DNA of 64,000 nucleotides from Vibrio campbellii CAIM 519 = NBRC 15631 = ATCC 25920 (GCF_002163755.1 NZ_CP015863.1:124001-188000), one strand, 5' to 3'. Positions 29,852 through 39,019 are shown, numbered from the stretch's first letter. Notes: generated by a model not told the origin, from the letters alone. Numbers and translations are program-made.

Positions 29852-31396
29852 TCATTTGTGAGTGGTTTTTGAACCAATAGGATCGTAATAAATCATATTT
29901 ATCTTCAACTCCTCTACGCTATTTGCGTATTGAGGAAGTGGGCGCAAGATGTAGCTATAAGCTTCACCCTGAAGAAAAACGTCATTGGCATGGTAGTCAT
30001 TGTTGAAATAGACATAAGCGTATGCCGACGGTTTAGGAGCAGTCGCGCAATAGGTATTGTTGGAATAAGAAATCACATCGCTAAACATCCCTTCACCAGC
30101 GATGATTGAGGTGTCCCAAAACTGACAGAATTCATGAGCAAATAAGTCGTTATTAGACGCGACTATGTTGAGATCTGAGTCGAAACCGTCGTAATACTCA
30201 TTACCTTGAGCGAAGCGTCGGTCAAAAATATAGTTACCAGCAAGCGCATGGCGATAACCACCGGCAGTCGGAATGAGCAGATCAAATCGGGCGGATTGAT
30301 ACAGCTTCTCTCCTGTGTTGACGTTCAAACGCTCCTCCATTGATCGTTTGTTCTTCTGCATGGTGTAGCTTTCGAAGCGATTATTATCGAAAACAGTGAT
30401 GAAGTAGTTTTCGGTTTCTTTGTGAACGCGTGAGGTGTAGACCTTTTTGGTGGTCCAGATTTGTTGTGAGTCGCTTGTTTGCACTATTAATGATTCATCG
30501 CTGATCTGATACTGACCGACTTTCTTTAATTCATGCTCTTCAGGGCAACGAGTTTTGTTGTTGGAAGCCGCATAAAAGACCTCTTCTTCGACAAATTTAA
30601 ACGCCTCACAGTACACCACTTCATAGGCGTATTTCTTTCCACCAAGCAATGTTGTGGATTCAAGACGATACACAATGCCATCGATCAGAGGGTGTTCAGT
30701 ATCATTTTGTTCTTCGGTTACTGCTGGCAGTTCAAAGCGTGTCGTTACCCAAGCATGGTCTTCTATGCCGTGGTGGTCATCACGAGCTGATACAGCCAGA
30801 AAGGTCGTTTGGTTGAAGGACTTTGGTGCGCCTTGCAGCATGATTTGTCCTTGATTAAGGACACTTAACCCATTGGCGTTTTCCAACCAAATTCGGGTGG
30901 TGAGAAGGTTGCCTTCTGGATCTTCAAACAGCTGCTCCAACCCCAACGAATAGTTGATCGGGTTGTTCTGTGCTAGCTCCCAACCAAAGATGATGGTTTG
31001 AAGCTGCTGTTCCACCGCAAGGTTAATGATCGGTTTGCCGTTGTCTGTCGAATCATGGTTTGGGTTGTTGCTAACGTAGGTTTGAGTCAGATTTCCGGAG
31101 TAATTGACCACCGATGATCCAAAAGCATCTGGAACCTGTTCAGGATGCTCTGACAAGGTTGATTCGAGAGCTTTTTCAAAGGCGAGATCGTTGCTCCGCT
31201 CTAGTGATGACGAGGTTAAAGCTTGTTTTACTTCAATCAAAGAAGTGCGCTCACCATGAGCGGTGTCTTTCTTATCAGTACTATTTTGTGCAGGTTTGAT
31301 ATTGGCAGCGACAGCTGTCGTTTGTTCATCTGAAAGCCAATAGCTTGCCATCAAGCAGATACCAAGTGCGCCTGCAATCCAGTATTTTTTTGTCAT
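29852..31396 (-). CDS. Membrane-anchored extracytoplasmic protein of unknown function, paralogue of the adjacent lipoprotein
   Basis: 514 residues with a short N-terminal membrane helix (YWIAGALGICLMASYWLS) and no lipobox. Residues about 130-240 (LQTIIFGWELAQNNPINYSL...LFEDPEGNLL...FELPAV) match the GWQLQRG...LFKDEDGQLEEYS...FKLPEV region of the lipoprotein at 27283-29607, a cadherin-like beta domain. The C-terminal 270 residues are rich in Tyr, Asn and Asp, with no family I know. The gene starts 4 bp after ecfP, so it is in the sigma-factor operon and is a candidate for its sensing or output arm. Confidence 0.7.
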   Translation of the reverse strand: MTKKYWIAGALGICLMASYWLSDEQTTAVAANIKPAQNSTDKKDTAHGERTSLIEVKQALTSSSLERSNDLAFEKALESTLSEHPEQVPDAFGSSVVNYSGNLTQTYVSNNPNHDSTDNGKPIINLAVEQQLQTIIFGWELAQNNPINYSLGLEQLFEDPEGNLLTTRIWLENANGLSVLNQGQIMLQGAPKSFNQTTFLAVSARDDHHGIEDHAWVTTRFELPAVTEEQNDTEHPLIDGIVYRLESTTLLGGKKYAYEVVYCEAFKFVEEEVFYAASNNKTRCPEEHELKKVGQYQISDESLIVQTSDSQQIWTTKKVYTSRVHKETENYFITVFDNNRFESYTMQKNKRSMEERLNVNTGEKLYQSARFDLLIPTAGGYRHALAGNYIFDRRFAQGNEYYDGFDSDLNIVASNNDLFAHEFCQFWDTSIIAGEGMFSDVISYSNNTYCATAPKPSAYAYVYFNNDYHANDVFLQGEAYSYILRPLPQYANSVEELKINMIYYDPIGSKTTHK

Positions 31397-31400
31397 GATG

Positions 31401-31973
31401 TTACGCGTGCGCCATTCTTGAGTGCAGCCAACTGCGTGAAAACTTTAAGTCTTTTTCAATCAAACTGGCGCTGCATTCCAGCAGTTCACAGATCTCTTGG
31501 TTTTTCATACCCATCAGGTACTTGAGCTTCAAAGCGTTAGACTGGCGCGGATAACGCACACTGAAGTTGTCGAGCGCTTTATCCATGATGATGAGTTGCT
31601 CGAAGCGATCTTCTTCCTCCTTCATCAAGGTGATGTGTTGGCGCTTCTGCGCTTGATGGGCGCGTGCGTTGTCGATCAAGATTTGGCGCATCACTTTGGC
31701 TGCCATTAAGAAGAAGTCGCGCTTGGTTTCAATCTCACTCATGTCGCAGTTAGACATTTTCAAATAAGCATCATGAATGAGCGCCGTGGTGCTGTTTACG
31801 CTATCGGCCAGTACCTTGTTGTCGGTGCCGTATTTCTCTGCGTTGCGTTCACGTTCTTGCTGAGCAATCTTACGCAATTGTAGGTAAGCGAATTGGTACA
31901 ACTCACTTTCCGCTTTTTTATCGCCGGCTTGCCACTGCTGGATAATTTGCGTCAGGGTAGATTTAGAAGCCAT
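31401..31973 (-). CDS. ecfP: ECF sigma factor, EcfP type (kinase-associated ECF43 group)
   Basis: A 190-residue sigma-70 of the Sigma70_ECF family: sigma-2 with TALIHDAYLKM and DFFLMAAKVMRQILIDNARAHQAQKR (about res. 62-115), and sigma-4 with LKLKYLMGMKNQEICELLECSASLIEKDLKFSRSWL (about 147-182). Such factors lack the usual anti-sigma. In V. parahaemolyticus EcfP is switched on when the Thr/Ser kinase PknT phosphorylates a threonine in sigma region 2.2 (Thr63 as I recall it) and then drives polymyxin-resistance genes. The threonine at residue 63 here (NSTTALIHD) fits that site. The gene begins 2 bp after the stop of the upstream gene with GAGG as ribosome-binding site. Confidence 0.88.
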   Translation of the reverse strand: MASKSTLTQIIQQWQAGDKKAESELYQFAYLQLRKIAQQERERNAEKYGTDNKVLADSVNSTTALIHDAYLKMSNCDMSEIETKRDFFLMAAKVMRQILIDNARAHQAQKRQHITLMKEEEDRFEQLIIMDKALDNFSVRYPRQSNALKLKYLMGMKNQEICELLECSASLIEKDLKFSRSWLHSRMAHA

Positions 31974-31975
31974 GG

Positions 31976-33451
31976 CTATACGTCCTCACTTACTTTTACA
32001 AACTCAGAGATAGAATGGGTTTCGATACGATCAGAGCCATCGCGATTACGACTGATGTCTTGCTGGTAACGATACAAAATGCCTTGCTCCCACGTTTTAC
32101 CTGCTGGCAGGTATTCCCACGTGGTGTAGTTGATTTCTGAAGGGGCGGGTGACCAGCGAACCATCACGTTCATCTGTGCTAATTCGGCGTTTTCCTGCTC
32201 GTTGTTAACCCACCACATATCTAAGTATTCGTTAGTGACGTCTTGGGTGTATAGGCTGATATCTGTAGGGCAGGTAACGGCATCGACAGGTAAACGCAAT
32301 ACTTGGTTATGGCGCATTAGAAGACACGATTGTTTCATCGAGTCTTGTAGGTATTGAGTTTGCTGCCACACGCCTTGGTAGGCAATTTGGTTATCAACCG
32401 AATCAGGGTAGGTAAACCACAGCATTTCAGTGCGGTTGTGGTGTTTAACGTGTTCATTTGGCCCCAAACCTTGCACTTTTTCCATCAACAGTTGGGTATT
32501 TGGATCGAAGTTGAGTGCGACCGAGCGATATTTCCAGTCGCCTTCATCATCATAATCTTCCAGCGAGAAGCCATTTAGATCATTGCGGGTGCAACCTGTA
32601 TCCGCGCAGCCGAAAAAGCTTTCCCAATCTGAGAACTTTTCAATTGGTTCGATAATGTCTTCGGTGACGCTTTGATTAAGTGCTAAGAAACAGCCTTGGA
32701 AGTAGTCCCCCACGCTTGGGTGCTGGATCAGGTTTTCTTCAGTGATGGTGAAGTTGACCTCACCGATTGGTGGGCGATAGCGGGGATGGTGCTGATAACG
32801 GACATCGAATGCACAGGCGCGACCTTGCCAATCCTTCTTCTTGATGATGATATTCTTAAAGCGCACATCACGAGGCTCAAAAATGATTTCATCTGAGGCA
32901 AAGTTTTTCTCGATGTAGCGTTGGCTTTCATTAAGGTGTTCGACCGCTTCTTGTACCGAAACCCAATCCAAATTGAGTTGTTGTTTAGCGTCATCTAGAA
33001 AGTTGAGGTCGAGGCGCTTGAGCTGCGCTTGGAAAGTGGGGTCGGAGAGTACTTTATTGGCCAGTACTATCTCTTGGCGGTTTTCTGGGGTGCTATCGAG
33101 AGAGAGCAATAAGCGGGTCATGTTGATGCTGCGACTTGGCTTGGTGGTCGCCATGGTTGGCGTGAGCACTTTTTGGCTCGACATCGTAGTGAGTAGGTAG
33201 CCTTTGTCGTCATTGCCGAGGAAGAAGCTGATGACATCGCCAGGGCGATACTGAAACGCGCCTTTATCGGTGTGGCCAAAGAGGTTGGAGCTGGTTTTGT
33301 AATACAGACCAGTCACCGGTGAATCGATGAAGAAACCTTGCTTTATGGTAGGCGTTGTTGCTTCTAACGAGGGAGTCGCAGAAGTTGAGCTCGCCCATGC
33401 TGGCGCTATCGCTAAAGCAGACAGCCAGATCGCAACGGAACGTGTGTACAT
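31976..33451 (-). CDS. Secreted or periplasmic protein of unknown function in the pknT-ecfP operon
   Basis: 491 residues with a Sec signal (MYTRSVAIWLSALAIAPAWASS). Early on, GFFIDSPVTGLYYKTSSNLFGHTDKGAFQYRPGDVISFFLG is a segment also known from secreted Vibrio/Shewanella proteins of unknown function; the rest includes four Cys that could pair. It lies between the kinase (31 bp upstream) and ecfP (2 bp downstream), so it is co-expressed with both and could take part in sensing envelope stress. That role is inference from position only. Confidence 0.72.
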   Translation of the reverse strand: MYTRSVAIWLSALAIAPAWASSTSATPSLEATTPTIKQGFFIDSPVTGLYYKTSSNLFGHTDKGAFQYRPGDVISFFLGNDDKGYLLTTMSSQKVLTPTMATTKPSRSINMTRLLLSLDSTPENRQEIVLANKVLSDPTFQAQLKRLDLNFLDDAKQQLNLDWVSVQEAVEHLNESQRYIEKNFASDEIIFEPRDVRFKNIIIKKKDWQGRACAFDVRYQHHPRYRPPIGEVNFTITEENLIQHPSVGDYFQGCFLALNQSVTEDIIEPIEKFSDWESFFGCADTGCTRNDLNGFSLEDYDDEGDWKYRSVALNFDPNTQLLMEKVQGLGPNEHVKHHNRTEMLWFTYPDSVDNQIAYQGVWQQTQYLQDSMKQSCLLMRHNQVLRLPVDAVTCPTDISLYTQDVTNEYLDMWWVNNEQENAELAQMNVMVRWSPAPSEINYTTWEYLPAGKTWEQGILYRYQQDISRNRDGSDRIETHSISEFVKVSEDV

Positions 33452-33482
33452 CTATGTTTTTAAGCCTTTTTCTTGTTTAGCC

Positions 33483-34835
33483 TTACTGTTGAGTGCGGTC
33501 CTTTGGAGCACAATTTGGCTGACAACTTATTGATTTAGTGAGGTGCTTCTCTGGCACCGGCGTCATCATCGCCAACAACATTTTTTGTTTTATGTGTTTG
33601 GGAATATCTGGGTTAGACAGAATTCGCCTGCGTGTCAGCTCCATCATGGCACTGACGGACATTTGCTCGACGTTTTGCCCCTTGGCATGAAAGACAAGGC
33701 GCGTGACTTCGTACATGATGTCTTCTGCAATCTTCTTCTCTTGCTTCAGTTGTATGTTCTTTTGAATCAGCGTATTACCAAACAGCAAGCCAGATAACAC
33801 TAAGATTGCGGACAACACCGATGGCAGCGGTCGGCGTTGTACTAAACGAAGCGTGCTGTACAGCGGCCAGTGCTTCTTTTGCTCAATTGGGCGTCGCTCC
33901 AAAATGCATTCAATATCTTGGCGCAGCGCGCGAACATTGAGGTAGCGCTGTTTCGCTTTGGTCCGCGTCGCGCGTCTCACCACCCAATAAATATCTGACC
34001 ACATTGGCTGATCAGGAAACATCAGCGCCAGAATCTTACCCAGTGAATACACATCACTTTGCTCAGTCAAAAATGCTCCGGCTTGTTGTTCTGGGCTGGC
34101 GTATTTCTCACTGAAGGCGATCAATGCTGGAGACGCATCATCACTGCTTGATTGCACCTTTTGTGTCAGGTTGAAATCGAGCAGTTTTGGTCGTTTATTG
34201 CGATCAATCAGGATGTTTTCTGGTTTGAGGTCCGCATGTAGAACTTGATGCTGGTGGGCGTGTTCCATTGCCAAACAAATCTGCTTGAACAGCAACAATT
34301 TGTCGTTCTCTTTCATTGGCGTGAGCAACAAATAGGAGTCTAGAGTCTGACCAAAAACGCGCTCCATCACGATATAAACCGAGCCGCCGTGCAAGCCGCC
34401 ATCAAACACTTTGGCAATGTAAGGGTGGTTCAAACGAGCCAGGAGCTGGGCTTCATCAAACAGCGCGCGTTTGCCCAAAACATTACTGAGATTGGCTTGG
34501 ATGAACTTGATCGCCAGATCTTGTTCAAACGTCTCGTCAGCGCGCAATGCCGCATATACCACCCCCATGCCTCCACGACCTAACTCGTGGGTAAGACGGT
34601 ACTTGCTGATCACTTCCCCCGTGAGATCGACCTCTTTTGTGGTCGCCAAGCTAGCACCGAAGCCGAGCAACTGTGTCAGTTGTTCTTCTTCACTTTCGCT
34701 GGCTAAAAGAGGGGCGACTTGGAGATACAGCTCAGGTTGACTCTGCTGCAATTCGTCGAGGTATTGCTGCTTCTGAGAGTCGTCCAGATCAAGCAGGTGA
34801 TAGTAAATCTGGGTTTCGCTGGAGATTAACGGCAC
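33483..34835 (-). CDS. pknT: Ser/Thr protein kinase, PknT type
   Basis: A 450-residue Hanks-type kinase. An N-terminal helical segment (1-75) precedes the kinase domain: Gly loop GRGGMGVVY (86-94), catalytic Lys110 (LAIKF), HADLKPEN (200-207) with D202, metal-binding D220 in DFN (in place of DFG), and SPE at 247-249. One transmembrane helix (about 335-355, SVLSAILVLSGLLFGNTL) is followed by about 95 residues outside the membrane. It heads the operon with ecfP, so it is the expected activator of EcfP. The start is a GTG at 34835 with a weak ribosome-binding site; the true start could be further in. Confidence 0.86.
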   Translation of the reverse strand: MPLISSETQIYYHLLDLDDSQKQQYLDELQQSQPELYLQVAPLLASESEEEQLTQLLGFGASLATTKEVDLTGEVISKYRLTHELGRGGMGVVYAALRADETFEQDLAIKFIQANLSNVLGKRALFDEAQLLARLNHPYIAKVFDGGLHGGSVYIVMERVFGQTLDSYLLLTPMKENDKLLLFKQICLAMEHAHQHQVLHADLKPENILIDRNKRPKLLDFNLTQKVQSSSDDASPALIAFSEKYASPEQQAGAFLTEQSDVYSLGKILALMFPDQPMWSDIYWVVRRATRTKAKQRYLNVRALRQDIECILERRPIEQKKHWPLYSTLRLVQRRPLPSVLSAILVLSGLLFGNTLIQKNIQLKQEKKIAEDIMYEVTRLVFHAKGQNVEQMSVSAMMELTRRRILSNPDIPKHIKQKMLLAMMTPVPEKHLTKSISCQPNCAPKDRTQQ

Positions 34836-34974
34836 TGTGCTTCGTATCTTATTGTTTTAGGTACGGTATTTTATAAGAAACTCAATATTAATGTCATTTA
34901 TTTATTAAGCTCTAAATCACAATGTTAGCATTGCAATTTGATGGCTATTTGAGCGTTAAGGTTATGATTTTATA

Positions 34975-35213
34975 AATTTTTTAGCAGAAAAAGTTGGCGT
35001 GACAAAAATGACCATCTCGCGTTACATGCGCATTTTAGTTATAACGAACTGGAGGAAGAACGTAAATTCGCGTCGCTGCTTTTTTATCAAGTTGACGGCT
35101 TAATCTTGATCGAAAGTCACCATACTCAACGCTCTTTGCAGAAGATTAAGAACGCAGGTGTGCTTGTGGTCGAAACCATGGAACTGCCAGAGCTGCCGAT
35201 AGATATGGCGCTG
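34975..35213 (+). pseudogene. gntR: gntR (gluconate repressor) remnant
   Basis: A LacI-family HTH fragment (LAEKVGVTKMTISRYMR, 34981-35031) is joined out of frame to a core fragment (HFSYNELEEERKFASLL ... DGLILIESHHTQRSLQKIKNAGVLVVETM, 35031-35213) that closely resembles GntR. About 40-50 codons between them and the whole C-terminal two-thirds are missing. It stands upstream of gntP/eda remains, where gntR belongs. Not functional. Confidence 0.85.
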
Positions 35214-35596
35214 ACTCGCTCTAAAGGCTTTAAGCACAAGAGATGGAGTATTACTGCGATTGAAGGTGCTTTGCAGTTCAAATAAAAACTTAAGCCAATT
35301 GGCTGGTTTGGTATTTTTGTCGTGATTGCTGTAGTTATGGTGATGAGGACAGCATAAAAAGCTTTAGAGCTTCCAACAAAGAGTGCGTAGTAGAGTGCTT
35401 TCCTCTCGCTTCATAGCACTCTCATATTAGATTCCTCATCTCGCTTAGGCTCGTAGGAATGACGAGGGCTTTCTCCCAACAATACAGCTGGCGCCTTCTT
35501 CTGCGCTCGAAACGCTTTGACGAATCACGCTAAAAAACTACGTCCCCAAGTCTGATGTTTGGCTTCTGTCGTATTGCTGGTTAGCCTTGGTGAAAT
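35214..35596. other. Decayed sequence between gntR and gntP remnants
   Basis: No intact gene. One short open stretch (TRSKGFKHKRWSITAIEGALQFK, stop at 35283-35285) continues in the same frame as KLKPIGWFGIFVVIAVVMVMRTA, which looks like a membrane helix, so this may be a broken small membrane gene. gntK and edd, expected here by analogy with other vibrios, are absent. Confidence 0.5.
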
Positions 35597-36277
35597 GTGA
35601 TCGGTAAGATTTTGGGAGTAACTGGCGGTGCGCAAGTACTGCTAATCTGTTTAGACACAGAACTGAACACGCTAGCGGTTGCAGGTGTGATTGATGGCAA
35701 AACAGCTCTGGTTGAGTTCCTACGTATGCTAGGTAAAACACCGGTAGCACTTCTGATTACTCTGCTAGTATCTCTTGCGGTATTCGCGAAAGACTACGGC
35801 ATGACAAAACTTGAGAAGCTGTGTGGCGACTCATTGGCTCCGATCTGTTGCGTTATCCTCGTAACCGGTGCGGGCGGCATGTTTGGTGGCGTATTGCGCG
35901 CAAGTGGTATCGGTGATGCACTAGCAGACGTATTAACTGACACAGGTATGCCAGTGATCGTAGCAGCGTTTGTTATCTCTACCAGTCTGCGTGTTGCTCA
36001 AGGCTCAGCAACCATGGCACTAACGACAACTGCAGCACTTATCGCGCCAGTAGTGGCAGCATCAACTGGTTTGAGCGAGCTAGACCTATGCTTTATCGTT
36101 ATCGCGATTGCAGGTGGTGCAACAGTGCTTTCTCACTTCAACGACTCTGGTTTCTGGCTAGTATCTCGTCTACTAGAGATGGATGAGAAAACAACGCTAA
36201 AAACCTGGACGGTAATGGAAACTTTACTTGGTGGTATCGCGTTTATTATCGTAGCAACATTAAGCTTTATTCTTTAG
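35597..36277 (+). pseudogene. gntP-type gluconate permease, truncated with internal deletion
   Basis: A 226-codon frame that contains only the C-terminal half of a GntP/GntU permease (family length about 445). A short piece from the N-terminal region (IGKILGVTGGAQVL) is fused directly to a part near residue 230 (LVEFLRMLGKTPVALLITLLVSLAVF...), then the conserved end GSATMALTTTAALIAPVVAAS ... HFNDSGFWLVSRLLEM. With half the helices gone it cannot transport. The reading frame is still open and leads into eda 9 bp later, so it may still serve as leader for eda translation. Confidence 0.85.
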
Positions 36278-36286
36278 AGGTTCCCC

Positions 36287-36898
36287 ATGACAACACTTGA
36301 ACAACGATTAAGAGAAATCAAAATCGTCCCAGTTATCGCAATCAACGATGTAGCACACGCTCTGCCACTGGCAAAAGTGTTGGTAGAAAACGGTTTACCA
36401 TGTGCGGAAGTAACATTCCGTACTGAAGCGGCGGCTGAGTCGATCCGCATCATGCGTGAAGCGTACCCAGAGCTGCTGATCGGTGCTGGTACAGTACTGA
36501 CAACAGAGCAAGTGGACATCGCGATTGAAGCCGGTGTGGACTTTATCGTGAGCCCTGGCTTCAACCCAACGACAGTGAAATACTGTCAGCAACGCAACGT
36601 GACAATCGTACCGGGTGTGAACAACCCAAGCTTGGTTGAGCAAGCGATGGAAATGGGTCTACGTACCCTGAAGTTCTTCCCTGCTGAGCCATCTGGCGGC
36701 GTAAACATGCTTAAAGCACTAACGGCGGTTTACCCAGTGGAATTCATGCCAACAGGTGGTGTAAGCCCATCTAACGTGGAAGATTACCTAGCGCTGAAAT
36801 CAGTTGTCGCTTGTGGTGGTACTTGGATAGTGCCAACCGCAATGATGGACAACGGCGATTGGGAAGGTATTGCTGAATTGGTTCGCGCAGTTAAGTAA
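36287..36898 (+). CDS. eda: KHG/KDPG aldolase
   Basis: A 203-residue class I aldolase that splits 2-keto-3-deoxy-6-phosphogluconate into pyruvate and glyceraldehyde-3-phosphate, the last Entner-Doudoroff step. Landmarks: VPVIAINDVAHALPLAKVLVENGLPCAEVTFRT with the catalytic Glu in EVTFRT, GAGTVLT, FIVSPGFNP, and the Schiff-base lysine in LKFFPAEPSGG. The ATG at 36287 has AGAGG upstream. Its pathway partner edd and the gluconate genes are missing here, so it now works with genes elsewhere, or only on other KDPG/KHG sources. Confidence 0.95.
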   Translation: MTTLEQRLREIKIVPVIAINDVAHALPLAKVLVENGLPCAEVTFRTEAAAESIRIMREAYPELLIGAGTVLTTEQVDIAIEAGVDFIVSPGFNPTTVKYCQQRNVTIVPGVNNPSLVEQAMEMGLRTLKFFPAEPSGGVNMLKALTAVYPVEFMPTGGVSPSNVEDYLALKSVVACGGTWIVPTAMMDNGDWEGIAELVRAVK

Positions 36899-36948
36899 AA
36901 CGCGCAAACGGCTCCGAAATACCCCCGAACGTTTTAAAACGTGAATAG

Positions 36949-36985
36949 AAAAAGGGTCATCAAGTAATTGATGACCCTTTTTGTT
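36949..36985. terminator. Bidirectional terminator between eda and gorA
   Basis: AAAAAGGGTCATCAA-gtaa-TTGATGACCCTTTTTG, shared by two convergent genes. Confidence 0.92.
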
Positions 36986-37020
36986 TATCTGCTTAAATCA
37001 GCAAAGCGATTCACGCGTGA

Positions 37021-38376
37021 TTAACGCATCGTCACGAACTCTTCTGAGCCTGTTGGGTGGATAGCCACAACAGAGTCGAAGTCTGCTTTGGTTGCGCCCA
37101 TCTTCATTGCTACACCGAAGCCTTGAATCATTTCATCAACGGTAAAGCCGATGCCGTGTAGACCAACAACCGTTTCTTCTTCGCCAGCACACACTAGCTT
37201 CATCTTACATGGTTGACGGTGCTTAGTAACCGCTGTGTACATCGCAGTGAAGCCAGAGGTGTAGACTTTGATGTTGTCTTTGCCGTACTTCTCCTCTGCT
37301 TCTTGAGTCGTTAGACCGATAGTGCCGATTGGTGGGTGGCTAAATACCACAGTTGGTACCAAATCGTAGTCCATCTTCGCGTTTGGTTTGTTGTTGAACA
37401 GACGCTCAGAAAGTTGACGACCCGCTTTAACAGCCACTGGTGTTAGCTCGATACCGCCTTCCATGATGTCACCTACACAGTAGATACCTTTCACGTTCGT
37501 TTCTTGGTACTCGTCTACCTTGATGTAGCCACGATCGTTCGTTGCAACGCCAGTTGATGCTAGGTTGATAGCGTCAGTTGCTGGGTGACGACCGATTGCC
37601 CAGATTAGGGTATCAACGTTTTGGCTCTCACCGTTTTCTAGGTGCAGAGTTAGGCTTCCGTCTGCTTCTTTTACCACTTCTTTTGGAACAGAGTGGGTGT
37701 GCAGAGTTGGACCTTCTGCGTCCATCACTTCTACTAGCGTTTCGATGATCATTGGATCGAAGCTACGTAGTGGTGATTCTTTACGAACGAATAGGTGTGT
37801 TTCTGTGCCAAGTGCATGCAGTACGCCAGCGATTTCTACCGCGATGTAACCTGCACCGATCACTGCAACGCGTTTTGGTTGCTCAGCAAGCTCGAAGAAG
37901 CCGTTTGAATCGATGCCGTATTCTGCGCCTGGGATGTTTGGAATCGTTGGACGACCACCTACTGCGATCAGGATGTGATCTGCTGTGTAGTGTTCACCGT
38001 TTACTTCAACCGTTTTCTCGTCAACAAACTTAGCAAAGCCTTTGATAACGTTTACTTTGTTGTTGCCAAGAACGCGGTCGTAAGATTGGTGGATACGACC
38101 AATGTAAGCCTGACGACTCTCAACCAGTTTGCTCCAGTCGAAACCTTTTACATCTACATCGAAGCCGTAGTCTTCTGCGTACAGGTTCATTGCTTCTGCA
38201 ACTTGCGCACCGTGCCACATCACTTTCTTAGGCACACAACCAACGTTTACACAGGTACCGCCAAGGTCTTGAGCTTCGATAAGCGCTACTTTAGCACCGT
38301 ACATTGCCGCACGGTTTGCTGATGCGATACCGCCGCTGCCGCCGCCGATACAGATATAATCAAAATGAGTCGCCAT
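37021..38376 (-). CDS. gorA: Glutathione-disulfide reductase
   Basis: A 451-residue flavoprotein that reduces GSSG with NADPH. FAD site YICIGGGSGGIASANRA (res. 7-23), redox disulfide GGTCVNVGCVPKK (C42 and C47), NAD(P) site VAVIGAGYIAVEIAGVL, and the C-terminal interface HPTGSEEFVTMR with the catalytic His-Glu pair. The ATG at 38376 aligns with the family and has GGAGAAA upstream; an in-frame extension to 38415 is rejected. Confidence 0.95.
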   Translation of the reverse strand: MATHFDYICIGGGSGGIASANRAAMYGAKVALIEAQDLGGTCVNVGCVPKKVMWHGAQVAEAMNLYAEDYGFDVDVKGFDWSKLVESRQAYIGRIHQSYDRVLGNNKVNVIKGFAKFVDEKTVEVNGEHYTADHILIAVGGRPTIPNIPGAEYGIDSNGFFELAEQPKRVAVIGAGYIAVEIAGVLHALGTETHLFVRKESPLRSFDPMIIETLVEVMDAEGPTLHTHSVPKEVVKEADGSLTLHLENGESQNVDTLIWAIGRHPATDAINLASTGVATNDRGYIKVDEYQETNVKGIYCVGDIMEGGIELTPVAVKAGRQLSERLFNNKPNAKMDYDLVPTVVFSHPPIGTIGLTTQEAEEKYGKDNIKVYTSGFTAMYTAVTKHRQPCKMKLVCAGEEETVVGLHGIGFTVDEMIQGFGVAMKMGATKADFDSVVAIHPTGSEEFVTMR

Positions 38377-38617
38377 TACTTTCTCCAAGAGCTTATTAAT
38401 TTTGTCTGACAACAACTACATTGGGGTGGTGGGTGATGAACTCAACAGCCCAACGGAATTGTTGTTAATTCCATGTCCCTATCATAAATCGAGTCTAGCA
38501 ATTTCCTAAATGGGAAAAAGTGACATTGCTTATGACAAATAGCGATGAAAGGGTAGCAAAGCGGAATAAGGCGCTATTCCGCTTAGTGTTTTTCATGCTC
38601 AGGGTAGGGGGAAATCA

Positions 38618-38873
38618 TTAACCGCAGCAGCTTGATGTGCCACAGCCTGACTGGGCTTGCACGTCTTTACCATCCGCTAGGTAAGTGTTGGTTAGGTAGA
38701 AATCGCTAAACAGCTGCACGAAGTCTTCCGATACCGTCTTCTCTGCTAATCCTGATTCTAGGATGTGTTTTTGCCATGCCTGCATTTTTGGTAGACCACA
38801 GAAGAAGTCGTAACCAGAGTGCGCGTTGAACAAATGGGCAAATTTTAAAACTGATAACTTTAAGCATGGTCAT
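38618..38873 (-). pseudogene. Glutathione S-transferase with a large internal deletion
   Basis: The N-terminal start MLKVISFKICPFVQR (ATG at 38867, with CPFVQ of the glutathione-binding site) is followed at once, out of frame, by the C-terminal end of the same type of protein (AHSGYDFFCGLPKMQAWQ ... GKDVQAQSGCGTSSCCG). Most of the roughly 230-residue protein is gone. The C-terminal part alone gives a 71-codon open frame that should not be annotated as a gene. Confidence 0.8.
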
Positions 38874-38965
38874 TTCTCTCTATGGTTTAGCTTGTTTACA
38901 TCCCTAAGACGCAGGCAAAAAAGAAAAGACGAAGCGCAGTCGATAATTTTTGAAAAAATAAATAA

Positions 38966-38998
38966 AAAAAGCGCAACGAGGTCATCGTTACGCTTTAA
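38966..38998 (-). terminator. rlmJ terminator
   Basis: On the minus strand AAGCGTAACGA-tgacc-TCGTTGCGCTT followed by TTTTTTATTT. Confidence 0.82.
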
Positions 38999-39019
38999 TA
39001 TTCTGAAATTCGGTGTTTT

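Noticed and set aside
38618..38833. 71-codon frame ending in CGTSSCCG as an independent Cys-rich gene
   Set aside because: It is the C-terminus of a glutathione S-transferase whose N-terminal start is visible just upstream; it is the remains of a deletion.
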